The notes under the pieces were generated by a model. That model searched no databases. It worked only from the letters and a program-made list of their open reading frames with translations, and was not told the origin of the DNA. From Candidatus Omnitrophota bacterium (GTDB lineage: Bacteria > Hinthialibacterota > Hinthialibacteria > Hinthialibacterales > Hinthialibacteraceae): 64,000 nucleotides of DNA. The translations under genes were made by a program, and so were the position numbers. Shown here piece by piece: positions 1 through 8,651 of this stretch (positions are counted from its first letter, which is position 1; each line of letters begins with the position of its first letter). Location: the NCBI GenBank assembly GCA_040755155.1, contig JBFMBP010000153.1, positions 1-64,000 on the forward strand. The letters run 5' to 3'.

Positions 1-234
1 TTCATTTGCGGCGTTCATGTAGTATGGGCGGCGCGCTTTGAAATGGCGCGTACGGTCGACGACGTTCTCGCCCGGCGCACCCGCGCCCTTTTTCTCAATG
101 TCCAAGCCGCCTTAGCGATGGCTCCCGCCGTAGCCCGCCTGCTGGCGGCGGAGTTAGGATTTGACGAATCCCGGCAACAACGTCAGATCGAAACGTTCAA
201 GAAAATAGCTGAAAAATTCACTATCGAACCCTAA
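1..234 (+). CDS. glpD: Glycerol-3-phosphate dehydrogenase, C-terminal fragment (5' cut by window)
   Basis: Only the last 77 codons are inside the window, and the reading frame is open back to base 1. The tail reads EMARTVDDVLARRTRALF, the helical C-terminal cap typical of FAD-dependent glycerol-3-phosphate dehydrogenase (GlpD), followed by the usual alanine-rich and Glu/Gln-rich end. The family oxidises sn-glycerol-3-phosphate to dihydroxyacetone phosphate and passes electrons to the quinone pool at the inner membrane. Catalytic and FAD-binding parts lie outside the window, so activity cannot be judged. The stop at 232-234 is about 40 bp from the convergent end of the redox operon. The assignment rests on recognising the tail motif. 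Confidence 0.8.
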   Translation, partial: FICGVHVVWAARFEMARTVDDVLARRTRALFLNVQAALAMAPAVARLLAAELGFDESRQQRQIETFKKIAEKFTIEP

Positions 235-275
235 TGGACATAAAAAAACAGTAACGAGTGACGAGTGACGAGCGA

Positions 276-1571
276 TTAGTTTTTCAACAAAGAAACATCC
301 GAGAGCGTCTTCAAAACTGGCCGCCCGGCGGCACCCCCGCCGTTATCCCATAAAATAACGCCTGCGGCGCCCCGATATCCATTCATATCTGCGATGGCAT
401 CGCGCAATCCCGACCGGCTGGGACCTGATTTTTGAAAACTTGCCATTAAGAGATTCGCAGCATCGAAGCCATAGGCGGCGCAAGCGTCGGGCGATTCCTT
501 ATATTTTGCTCGATACCCATCGGATAAGTTAAGATATTCCTCCGTTGGATTTTGATCGTCGAAAGGATGAATAAGCTTAATCTGGCCAGAATAAACCCCA
601 AGCAGATTTTCCTCGTTAAGACCAGGCATCCACATTAAATAAACAGGACATACGACGTTTTCATTTTTCAAAGCGCATAGCATCGGCGCGAGGCGATCCG
701 GCGTCAGGCGTATGACGATCGCTCCCGGCGAGAATTCTTTCGCCCGCTTGGCGATTTCCGAACCATCGCCATCGGGAGTCAATTGAAAATGGAAGATTGG
801 AGACATCGCCTCTCTTTGCAAAGCCTCCAATAGCGCCTCAGCGGCGATGCGTCCGTCATGGCGAGTGGATGTAATCATGCCGATCCTTTCGATTTTATCT
901 CTCTTGATTCCATCTTTAACCAATATTTCCGCCTGACGGGAATCATTCGGCGGCAAACGGAAAATCCAAGGGATGCGGATATAGGTCAAAGTGGGATCGG
1001 AAGAGATAGGCGCGATCAACGGCGCTTTTAATTTGGTTACAATCTGTTCCGCTATGTGAGTTGAATCTCCGTCTATGGAGCCGATGACGGCCCAGACGTT
1101 ATCTTCGATCAAGAAGCGGATCATCTCTTTGGAACCGGCGCTCCAGGGATTGTCCGACCAGCGCGGGATCAAGCGAAAGGGAACGCCCCCATAACCTCCC
1201 CGCCGATTGGCCTGTTCCAACGCCAGCGCCGCGCCCTTCCACAACGATTCGCCAATGGAACCGTCTTGCGTCGGCGCGAAAAAACCAAAACGGATTTCAT
1301 CCAGCTTGGCTGGATTGTCTTTCTGGCTGTCGACGCCAGTGAATTGCAATGGATCGTCCAGCATTCTTTTATGGGGAATCGGATCGTTTTCCGCCGCCCA
1401 TAAAACAACGCCGCCCATAAAGAGAAAAACAGCCCCGCATCGCAGGGCCATTAACCATAAATATTGGAAGAAAACTATATAAACCGGTTTCGGGATTTCT
1501 TTCTCATAAAATAAACCCCGATTTGGAGCGACGGCCAACCAACGTACTATTATGAGCAACGCCTCCATCAT
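276..1571 (-). CDS. Orphan periplasmic ligand-binding protein (Peripla_BP_6 type)
   Basis: This 431-residue protein is in the type-1 periplasmic binding family used by branched-chain amino acid and amide ABC transporters. It has the sequence pattern of two alternating alpha/beta lobes, with IRFGFFAP near the start of lobe 1, LEQANRRGGYGG, then VIGSIDGDSTHIAEQI, and CAAYGFDAANLL near the end. It is the last gene of the operon. Its first ATG overlaps the stop of the preceding paralogue (ATGATG), which suggests translational coupling. A hydrophobic segment around residues 40-60 could be a signal anchor, and the true start may be the methionine just before it. No permease or ATPase gene is adjacent, so a sensory or redox-linked binding role is as likely as transport. 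The ligand is unknown. Confidence 0.75.
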   Translation of the reverse strand: MMEALLIIVRWLAVAPNRGLFYEKEIPKPVYIVFFQYLWLMALRCGAVFLFMGGVVLWAAENDPIPHKRMLDDPLQFTGVDSQKDNPAKLDEIRFGFFAPTQDGSIGESLWKGAALALEQANRRGGYGGVPFRLIPRWSDNPWSAGSKEMIRFLIEDNVWAVIGSIDGDSTHIAEQIVTKLKAPLIAPISSDPTLTYIRIPWIFRLPPNDSRQAEILVKDGIKRDKIERIGMITSTRHDGRIAAEALLEALQREAMSPIFHFQLTPDGDGSEIAKRAKEFSPGAIVIRLTPDRLAPMLCALKNENVVCPVYLMWMPGLNEENLLGVYSGQIKLIHPFDDQNPTEEYLNLSDGYRAKYKESPDACAAYGFDAANLLMASFQKSGPSRSGLRDAIADMNGYRGAAGVILWDNGGGAAGRPVLKTLSDVSLLKN

Positions 1572-2923
1572 CCTTCGCCAAACAGTTCTTGCCGCGAATG
1601 AAACGTAAATACTCCGTTTTTCAAAATCGCCAAGTAGGCGGGAGAGCGGTTGGAAAAGATCGGATCGATCTCTTTTTTCCCTGTCACGCCGTCGAACGTC
1701 GTCATCTCAGCCAACTCGTCGCGTATCAACGCCCGGTTAAGACCGCCTTTTTCGATAGCCTGGATCGTCATGTTCATGCCGTCATAACCGTGAGCGGCGT
1801 AGGTTTCGGGATTGTCTCCATACCGCTCCTTGAAATCCTTTTGGAATTGTATATGAAGAGAATCTTCGCTTGCGGGATTGTAGGGATAACCCGCGACAAC
1901 TTTATTCTCCTCTTTGCCGACGATATCGATAAACTCTTTCGTCACCAGGCGGTCGCTGCCCAGGAACCATTGATCCATCCCCATCGACCGCATCTGCTTG
2001 AGGATCATCGCCGATTCAACGGCGTCGCCATAGGTAATCACAGCTTCTGGTTTGAGCGCTTTGATTCGTTCGAGTTGCGGCGCGAAATCCTTATCTCCTA
2101 CTTTATAATTCAGTTCGGCCAAGAAGGGAAATCCCAAACGCGTAGCGCCGTCTCGGAACTCGTCGATGCTGATGCGTCCATAACGGTTGTTGGCGCGCAA
2201 GGCAGCGATGCGGGTTACGCCCAGTTTCTTGAAAGCGTAATCGGCGAGCAGGTAGCACATTTGCCGGTCGTCCGTGAGGCAGCGAAAAACCCAGGGAATA
2301 TTCGTTTCGATAAAAGTGGGATCGGTATCGCCAGTATTCATCATGGGAATTTCGATCTTCAGCGCGACGCGAATGGCGATATGGCTGTTGGCGCCGTCGA
2401 TGGTGCCGAGGATGGCCCAAACGTTATCTTGATAGGCCAGATTGATGATCTCATTGCCGGAAGCGCCCCAAAGTCCGTTATCGTTTTTGACTACCAATTC
2501 GTATGGCGTCTTGCCGCGATAGCCGCCTTTGGCGTTGGCTTGTTCGATGGCCAGCCGCGCGCCTTCGAGCATTTTGATTCCCATCGGTTCTTCATGAGAC
2601 GCGCCGCCTGTGGCGACGGAAACAGTTTTCATGATAGGACCGATAAAGCCAATCTTCACGGATTTCACATGCTCCGGTTCGGGAAGATGGCGACCATAGC
2701 CGCGATATTGCAGAGGTTGAAGAAAAAACCGCCGGTAAGGTTTAGTAAATTTGCCATAAGGAACGAATTCTTGCGGCGTCTTGCCGTAATCGTCCTTCGA
2801 TTCGTCGACTTGGGGCGGCAATGCCGTTGTATCCATCACCCGTTGAAGGTTCTCTTCGCCTTTCGCCAGAGAAAAAAACATAAGGAACGCCGCAATAGCA
2901 AAAATCGCAAAAAACCGTTTCAT
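1568..2923 (-). CDS. Orphan periplasmic ligand-binding protein, paralogue of the next gene
   Basis: This is another type-1 substrate-binding protein, about 451 residues, starting MKRFFAIFAIAAFLMF, a clear Sec signal peptide. The chosen ATG lies 7 nt after a strong AAGGAGG; an ATG two codons earlier sits too close to it. Lobe 1 begins VKIGFIGPIMK, and the hinge region has WAILGTIDGANSHIA and later ALKPEAVITYGDAVESAMIL. GTIDGANSHIA matches GSIDGDSTHIA in the downstream protein, so the two genes look like an ancient tandem duplication. They overlap by 4 nt. A binding protein without transporter genes, inside a cytochrome and propeller operon, points to a ligand-sensing or electron-transfer accessory role, but that is inference. 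Confidence 0.8.
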   Translation of the reverse strand: MKRFFAIFAIAAFLMFFSLAKGEENLQRVMDTTALPPQVDESKDDYGKTPQEFVPYGKFTKPYRRFFLQPLQYRGYGRHLPEPEHVKSVKIGFIGPIMKTVSVATGGASHEEPMGIKMLEGARLAIEQANAKGGYRGKTPYELVVKNDNGLWGASGNEIINLAYQDNVWAILGTIDGANSHIAIRVALKIEIPMMNTGDTDPTFIETNIPWVFRCLTDDRQMCYLLADYAFKKLGVTRIAALRANNRYGRISIDEFRDGATRLGFPFLAELNYKVGDKDFAPQLERIKALKPEAVITYGDAVESAMILKQMRSMGMDQWFLGSDRLVTKEFIDIVGKEENKVVAGYPYNPASEDSLHIQFQKDFKERYGDNPETYAAHGYDGMNMTIQAIEKGGLNRALIRDELAEMTTFDGVTGKKEIDPIFSNRSPAYLAILKNGVFTFHSRQELFGEG

Positions 2924-2936
2924 CGCCATTCCTCCT

Positions 2937-4106
2937 TTATTTGGATTTCGACGATTCGTTCGGCGAGGATTGATTATTCTTCAAACCAGGCCAATAACCT
3001 TTTCCAATTCCCCGCGCTAGGCCATGACCCGTACCAATCCATACGTCGTCTCCCTGAAACTCGACGCAAATCATAAAATGATTGGGTAAAGATAGATTCG
3101 TAGTTTCGGCGCGGATTTCCTGGTTGCCAACGAGAACATGCGCCGTCCAGGTTTCCGCGTCTTCACGGTCGCGCCGATAGGTTACCCACGTATCGGAATC
3201 GAAATCCGCAATCGTCGCCAATCCCAAATCGGTGCAGCTGTAAGCCGACGTTCCGCTGCGTCCCTTTATGAAATTGATGAAACTGCTGGCTAGTCCGCTG
3301 TCGATTTCAGTATACCCCCGCCAATGGCGTCCATCGTAGCGGCTCATTCCAAAATAGGTAGAAACCCAAAGGACGTTGTCGATGTAAGAGGCGGCGGTGG
3401 TAATAATGTGGATCAAGCCGTCGTCGCGGTAGAGATCGATCTCCATCTCCCGGTCGGGATCGTGATGGGCGTCCCATTTTTTCGTCTTGACGTCCCATTC
3501 CAGAATGCCTCCGCCCCAGACGGCGCAGTAGACTTTATCCTCATGGGCGTCGACGTTGTAACACCAGATTTCATCCATCGGCGCATTTTTTTCCGTGAAG
3601 ATTTCCCATTCGCCGGTGACGGTGTTGTAGCAGCTCATCCCCGCCGTCGTCGCCGCCCAGAGGTTGTCGTTTTCCATCGATACGCCGTAAACGACATCGT
3701 TGACGAGGCCGCTGTTCAGCTGGTGGAAATGATCGAAGCGTCCGCCGCTGAAGCGAGCTACGCCGCCGCCGAACAAGGCCAGCCATACGTCGCCCGTCTT
3801 TTTGCTTACGGTAATGCCGGTGATGACTCTCCAAGGCAGGCCGTCTTTTTCCGTCCAGCGCTTCCAAATTCCTTTTTCATATAGGGCAAGTCCGTTTTCC
3901 GTACCCACCCAAAGGCGATCGCCATCGGCTTTGAGCGAAAAGATATGGTCGTTGGGCAAGCCATTTTCTTCCGCGTAGAAAGTTTCCCACTCTTTATAGA
4001 TAAATGGTTCGCCCGCCAATTGGGGAAGTTCGGCTTTCTTCTCTTCGCTCCATCCCAGCGAGAAACCGATGGACAATGCGATAAAGATCCATGCCATACG
4101 CTTCAT
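2937..4106 (-). CDS. Exported beta-propeller protein (two-component-regulator propeller repeats)
   Basis: The product is 389 residues when started at the ATG preceded by GGAG eight bases upstream (MKRMAWIFIALSIGF, a signal peptide). An upstream in-frame start would run back into the previous gene and is rejected. The body has repeated blades of the Reg_prop type: ENGLPNDHIFSLKADGDRLWVGTE-like units recur as DGLPWRVITGITV, NSGLVNDVVYGV and DSGLASSFINF, each followed by a W-x-(A/G/S)-T strand. Such propellers form the periplasmic sensor of hybrid two-component systems and bind glycans or other ligands. Here there is no membrane anchor, kinase or DNA-binding domain, so it is a free periplasmic propeller. 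It lies 14 nt after the multihaem gene and 13 nt before the binding-protein gene. Confidence 0.75.
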   Translation of the reverse strand: MKRMAWIFIALSIGFSLGWSEEKKAELPQLAGEPFIYKEWETFYAEENGLPNDHIFSLKADGDRLWVGTENGLALYEKGIWKRWTEKDGLPWRVITGITVSKKTGDVWLALFGGGVARFSGGRFDHFHQLNSGLVNDVVYGVSMENDNLWAATTAGMSCYNTVTGEWEIFTEKNAPMDEIWCYNVDAHEDKVYCAVWGGGILEWDVKTKKWDAHHDPDREMEIDLYRDDGLIHIITTAASYIDNVLWVSTYFGMSRYDGRHWRGYTEIDSGLASSFINFIKGRSGTSAYSCTDLGLATIADFDSDTWVTYRRDREDAETWTAHVLVGNQEIRAETTNLSLPNHFMICVEFQGDDVWIGTGHGLARGIGKGYWPGLKNNQSSPNESSKSK

Positions 4107-4120
4107 CGTTATTCTCCATA

Positions 4121-6988
4121 TTACAATGTTTTTAAATATTCGATTAAATCCTTCAACTGATCCTTGGTCATATCGTTGGTCACGCCATGCTCGTCGTAGG
4201 GATTGAATCGAGTCCAAATTTCTTCCAACGTTTCCGCCCGTCCATCGTGCAGGAAAGGCGCCGATTCGTAGATATTATTCAACTGGGGCACATCGAACTT
4301 ATCGTTCGTATCCAACCATGATTTCGATCCAACGACTTCCACGTTGCGATTCGTAAAAAAGGGAGCGGGATGGCAGGTTACGCAACGTTTCTTGACGGGA
4401 ATTTCCTCGCCGCCGTTTGTGCGATCGCGTTCGAAAAGAAGTTTTCCGTTCCATTGCGCCGGGGTTAATTCCGAACCGGCGCGGTAACGGTTTGGGGGAA
4501 GAGGAATCGTGCAGATATAACGATCGAGCGCATTGGCTTGTTCCAACGTAAAGGGATCGCTGCGCGTAAAAAATACGGCCAACCGGGGGCCGCATTGGCG
4601 CCGCAAGCTGGGATTGGTTCCTTCCCACTTGAAAGGCGCGGTATCCAGAATGCCGCGCAAAGTGCGGTTATCGACGGGATTGAAGCCGACGCCGTCCGGT
4701 TCGATGTCGTAAGTGATGCCGTCGATGCCGCCGTCGGGATGGCAGGAATGGCAGGAAAACTGCCGATTGAGCGTAATTTCTGCGCTATGGAATATTCGTT
4801 CTCCTTCGCGTTCGATAGTGATTTCCTGCGGTCCGCCAAGAGATATCGTTTTGACGCGTTCCTGTTTCGCAATATCAATAACGGACACAGCGTCGTCCAA
4901 TCCATCCGCTACATAGACGAATTTTCCATCGGGAGAAACCGCCATGCCTCGAGGACTGCGGCCTACGGAAATTCTTTTCAAGACGTATTCGACGCTTACG
5001 CCAAGATTGTTGGGAAGTTTGGTTCGCCGGTATTCGGGATCGGCGCCGTCGAGAAGCGCTTTCATCTTTTCGATGTCGATTACAGCCACGGCGTTGATGC
5101 CGCCCCCGGTTACATAAGCGTATTTCCCATCCGGCGCGAATACGACGTCGGTGGGATCGGCGAAATAACCGTCGATTTCGTCCAATAACAACTGATCGAC
5201 CCGCCCGTCCTTCCAGAGAACGCCGAAGCCGTTATTCATCACCCATCCTTGAATAACGCGGGTCATCGGAACGAGATTCTTGGTGCGTATCAAGGTAACG
5301 AGCGCAAATTCCCCATCCGGCGATACGTCGACGCCCTGAACCATGTTGGCTTCGGGAATCACAATCCGGTTTTCAACGAAGCCCGTACCGGAATTGATGA
5401 CAGTAACCTCAGAGCGACAGGGTGTGCGGAAAGGAATGAAATGGGACAGATTGTTGGTTAAGTAAAACCGCTTTCCATCCGGCGAGCGGGCGATTCCCCA
5501 AGCGCCCCGCCCGGCGGAGAGGCGCTTCGCTTCCGCGCCCCGGCGCAAATCCACAACGGAAACGTCATAGGACCCGGCGTTAGCGACGTAGAGATAATGG
5601 CCATCCCCATCGGTCATCAGCTCATGGGGTTCGTCGCCGACGGAAATGTGGAATAACACCCCCAAAGTGGCGGCGTCAATGACGGAAACCGTATCCGAAC
5701 CGCGATTGCTGACGTAAAGAAATTTTTCGTCCCGAGAAAGAGCGATATCGTGCGGCTGATCCTGGACTTCAAATTCGGAGACGATCTCGCTCGTTTCCGG
5801 ATCCAAGACGATGACGCTGTCGGAGGCTTCGCAAGCGACGTATAACCGTTTGCCGTCGCGGCTGAATTCCAAGTTGAAAGGAGTTTTATATTTTCCAATA
5901 AACGCCGCCTTTCTTTCCGGCGGTTTGCCGTGTTCGATCTTCTTCCACATAGCGTCGAAGTCGAACGGCTTTCCATCGATTTCTTTGGGATGGCATTTCA
6001 AGCAGGTCTCGCGATCGGCTTTCTGCAATCCGGCCTGACGAGCGGCGATGGGATCGTTCATCACCGCTTCGGGAATATACTCGCTGCCGGGGCCGTGGCA
6101 GCTTTCGCACTGGACTCCCTGGCCTATATCGAAAGACTCCATAAATCTTCCCGCCGGTTCGCCGCCGCCGGTGGAATGGCATTTCAGACATTCCGCCGCT
6201 TCCTGGGGATTGCTTTCGATTCCCTTGTTTCTGGCAATCTCTTCCGCCTTCGTAGTTCCCAGAATCGCGTAGGCGTTGGCATGGGAAGAGAGGCGCCATT
6301 TGCTGAAGGGATACCCTTTCTCTTCTCCACGATGGCATTTGGCGCAAACCATGACGCCGACGTATGTTGGTCCGGGCAAAGGTTCGATGGAAGGAGTCTT
6401 TATTTTGATCTCGCCGCCTCTGCCGGAATGATCGATTTCGCAAAGCGCTTGCTTGAAATCGAATTTCTTAACCTTAATGACGGCGGTGTGGGAGCCTTTT
6501 TCCTTATGGCATACTAAACAGGTGGTTTCATTACTGGCGTTATCGTCCGGCATTCGCAATCCGGCTTTCATAGCTTGCTCTTTATTCGCCATGACGTTTT
6601 CTTCCGAATAGGCGCTGCCGGGGCCGTGGCACATCTCGCATTGTACGCCGTCTTCAATATAAAATTTTTCGTCGCGCTGCCATGCCTCCGTCTGGGAAGC
6701 CGTAGCGTGACAGCCGAGACAGATGGGGCTATCGAATGGATCGACGGCGATTCCGGAAAGCTTGGCGATTTCTTTGGCTTCGGGCATCGCCAGCGCGGCG
6801 TAGGCGCGGGAATGAGCGGAGAGACGCCAGGGATTGAACTGGTTGCGCTTGCCCATGATGTTATTATGGCATTGGCGGCAAGCCGTTTCTCCCACATAGT
6901 ACCTTTCCAGCGGTTCGGCGGACTCGACGCTCGCCGTCCCGGCGGAGACGATCGCGGCGAGTAGAATAAGGGCGAATAGTCGTCCCAT
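4121..6988 (-). CDS. Ten-haem c-type cytochrome / YVTN beta-propeller / dihaem peroxidase-like fusion
   Basis: This exported protein of about 955 residues has three parts. After a signal peptide, residues about 35-360 hold eight CxxCH haem sites in two sets of four (CRQCH, CLGCH, CEMCH, CLVCH; then CAKCH, CLKCH, CESCH, CLKCH). Each set is spaced like a tetrahaem cytochrome c554 module, including the CHGPGS(A/E)Y signature. Residues about 370-700 are a YVTN-type beta-propeller with strands such as YLYVANAGSYDVSVVD. The C-terminal part has two further sites (CHSCH and CVTCH) and a MauG/cytochrome c peroxidase-like ending (FLHDGRAETLEEI). The ATG at 6988 is used because GGAG lies nine bases upstream; the TTG three codons earlier touches the ribosome site. 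Substrate and electron partner are unknown. The fusion suggests electron transfer between a c554-like relay and a peroxidase-like site. Confidence 0.85.
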   Translation of the reverse strand: MGRLFALILLAAIVSAGTASVESAEPLERYYVGETACRQCHNNIMGKRNQFNPWRLSAHSRAYAALAMPEAKEIAKLSGIAVDPFDSPICLGCHATASQTEAWQRDEKFYIEDGVQCEMCHGPGSAYSEENVMANKEQAMKAGLRMPDDNASNETTCLVCHKEKGSHTAVIKVKKFDFKQALCEIDHSGRGGEIKIKTPSIEPLPGPTYVGVMVCAKCHRGEEKGYPFSKWRLSSHANAYAILGTTKAEEIARNKGIESNPQEAAECLKCHSTGGGEPAGRFMESFDIGQGVQCESCHGPGSEYIPEAVMNDPIAARQAGLQKADRETCLKCHPKEIDGKPFDFDAMWKKIEHGKPPERKAAFIGKYKTPFNLEFSRDGKRLYVACEASDSVIVLDPETSEIVSEFEVQDQPHDIALSRDEKFLYVSNRGSDTVSVIDAATLGVLFHISVGDEPHELMTDGDGHYLYVANAGSYDVSVVDLRRGAEAKRLSAGRGAWGIARSPDGKRFYLTNNLSHFIPFRTPCRSEVTVINSGTGFVENRIVIPEANMVQGVDVSPDGEFALVTLIRTKNLVPMTRVIQGWVMNNGFGVLWKDGRVDQLLLDEIDGYFADPTDVVFAPDGKYAYVTGGGINAVAVIDIEKMKALLDGADPEYRRTKLPNNLGVSVEYVLKRISVGRSPRGMAVSPDGKFVYVADGLDDAVSVIDIAKQERVKTISLGGPQEITIEREGERIFHSAEITLNRQFSCHSCHPDGGIDGITYDIEPDGVGFNPVDNRTLRGILDTAPFKWEGTNPSLRRQCGPRLAVFFTRSDPFTLEQANALDRYICTIPLPPNRYRAGSELTPAQWNGKLLFERDRTNGGEEIPVKKRCVTCHPAPFFTNRNVEVVGSKSWLDTNDKFDVPQLNNIYESAPFLHDGRAETLEEIWTRFNPYDEHGVTNDMTKDQLKDLIEYLKTL

Positions 6989-7004
6989 CGTGCGCAACTC
7001 CCCT

Positions 7005-8651
7005 CTACGAACCGGATTCGGATGGTTCCTTCACAGTCAACACTTGATCGGCGGCTATGTTTTCCAAGACTTGGACGGCGCCGCTGGGCCAACGCAATTC
7101 AATGCGCTCGGCGCGATCCACCGTTCCCAAGCCGAAATGGGCGCGGTAATCGCTTTGCGAAAGATAGCCAGAACTGCTGGCGATATCCCGCGTCTGCGTT
7201 TTGCCCCCCGCGGTGAGACGGATGCGCGTCCCAATGCCGTCGCGGTTGCTCTGAGTTCCTACAGTATGAATCTTCAACCAATGGCCGCGGTTGCCGCCGT
7301 CGTTGTGTAATAAGCGAGGCCGGGCATTCAAGTTCAGGATCAATATATCCAGATCGCCGTCGTCGTCGTAATCGCCCACCGCCGATCCCCGGCTGACGAA
7401 TTTGTCCTGAAAATCCTTGCCGCATTGGGCGGATATATCTCGAAACCGCTTCCCTTCGATATTTTTAAACAACAAATCCTCTTCCGGTTCCAAATGGTGG
7501 CTATCGCCGTTGCTTATGAAGATGTCGATATAACCGTCATTATCGTAATCGAAAAAATTTCCCGACCAGCTCGTGTATTGTCCCACAACAGCCGCGATGC
7601 CCAATTGAGCGCTTTTATCCTCGAATAAACCTTGGCCAGTATTTATATATAGACAACAAAAACTCATATCGGGAACGAAAAGGTCGATGAGTCCATCTAG
7701 GTTAATATCCCCAAATTCCGGCCCCATCGCGGAAGTGGCCTCGCCGTTTTGGCCGAAACCCGTCGCCGTCATCAACGCAATGTCGGTAAAGGTTCCATCG
7801 CCGTTATTCTGGTAAAGATAATTCTCCATGGCGTCGTTGGCGACGAAGATATCCTGGTCTCCGTCATTGTCGATATCGCAGGCGGAGACGCCCATCGCCC
7901 GCCCTTCCGGATTGTAAACGCCCGCTTTTTTCGTTACGTCTTCAAAGGTCCCGTCTCCCCGGTTGTGGTAAAGAGTATCGGGTTGGCCTTTATAAGCCAA
8001 AGGGCCGGGAAACGCATCGGCGGGGTAATAATATTTGTATTCGGGATCGTAGGCGACGTAATGGCCTACATAAAGATCGAGAAAGCCGTCCTTGTCGTAA
8101 TCCAAAAAAACGCAGCCGATTCCCCATAGGTCGCTTTGATCGCTTTCAAGCCCCGCCTCCTTTGTATAATCAACGAAAGTTCCATCGCCGTTATTCCGGT
8201 AAAAAACGTTGCGCCCATAATTGGTAACCATAAGATCGGCGTCGCCGTCGTTGTCGTAATCGGCCGTCAGGCAGGCCATGCCGTAGTTCTTATCGCCGAT
8301 GCCCGCTTCTTCCGTCGCGTCGGTAAAGGTTCCATCGCCGTTGTTGCGGTAAAGGGCGTTGGATAGTTTTCCCTCCATTATGCGCCCTTTCACATGGCTG
8401 ACGCCTTTGAGATAAGCCCCATTCATCAGATAGATATCCAGATCGCCGTCGCCATCGTAATCGAAAAAAGCGCATCCGGCGCCGGTGCCTTCGATGATAT
8501 TGCTCATCTCATCGTCGCCGATACTGTGAACGAAATGAATTCCCGCCTTTTCGGTCGCATCCGCAAGTTGGGGAACGGCTTCTTCGCTGAAGCCGTTTCT
8601 ATTGGCTAACGCCATCAATAATAACAGGCAAGGAAGGATGATTCTCACCAC
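7005..8651 (-). CDS. Exported FG-GAP/VCBS repeat protein with ASPIC/UnbV C-terminus (CRTAC1-like)
   Basis: The product is 548 residues with a signal peptide. Seven calcium-binding FG-GAP repeats are visible as D-x-D-x-D-G-x-x-D-(I/L) loops: DYDGDGDLDIY, DYDNDGDADLM, DYDKDGFLDLY, DIDNDGDQDIF, DINLDGLIDLF, DYDNDGYIDIF and DYDDDGDLDIL. They should fold as an integrin-like propeller. The end (GIGTRIRLTAGGKTQTRDI through RIELRWPSG) is the ASPIC/UnbV domain. These proteins are common in Planctomycetes-like bacteria and Bacteroidetes and are usually secreted; biochemical function is largely unknown. A GTG start overlaps the 3' end of the HzsA-like gene by 7 nt. Cotranscription with cytochromes is unusual context for the family. 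Confidence 0.85.
   Translation of the reverse strand: MVRIILPCLLLLMALANRNGFSEEAVPQLADATEKAGIHFVHSIGDDEMSNIIEGTGAGCAFFDYDGDGDLDIYLMNGAYLKGVSHVKGRIMEGKLSNALYRNNGDGTFTDATEEAGIGDKNYGMACLTADYDNDGDADLMVTNYGRNVFYRNNGDGTFVDYTKEAGLESDQSDLWGIGCVFLDYDKDGFLDLYVGHYVAYDPEYKYYYPADAFPGPLAYKGQPDTLYHNRGDGTFEDVTKKAGVYNPEGRAMGVSACDIDNDGDQDIFVANDAMENYLYQNNGDGTFTDIALMTATGFGQNGEATSAMGPEFGDINLDGLIDLFVPDMSFCCLYINTGQGLFEDKSAQLGIAAVVGQYTSWSGNFFDYDNDGYIDIFISNGDSHHLEPEEDLLFKNIEGKRFRDISAQCGKDFQDKFVSRGSAVGDYDDDGDLDILILNLNARPRLLHNDGGNRGHWLKIHTVGTQSNRDGIGTRIRLTAGGKTQTRDIASSSGYLSQSDYRAHFGLGTVDRAERIELRWPSGAVQVLENIAADQVLTVKEPSESGS

Noticed and set aside
1589-3076. 495-codon open frame on the plus strand
   Set aside because: It lies antisense to two real genes with clear signal peptides and motifs, and its product is rich in His/Phe/Arg with no recognisable domain.
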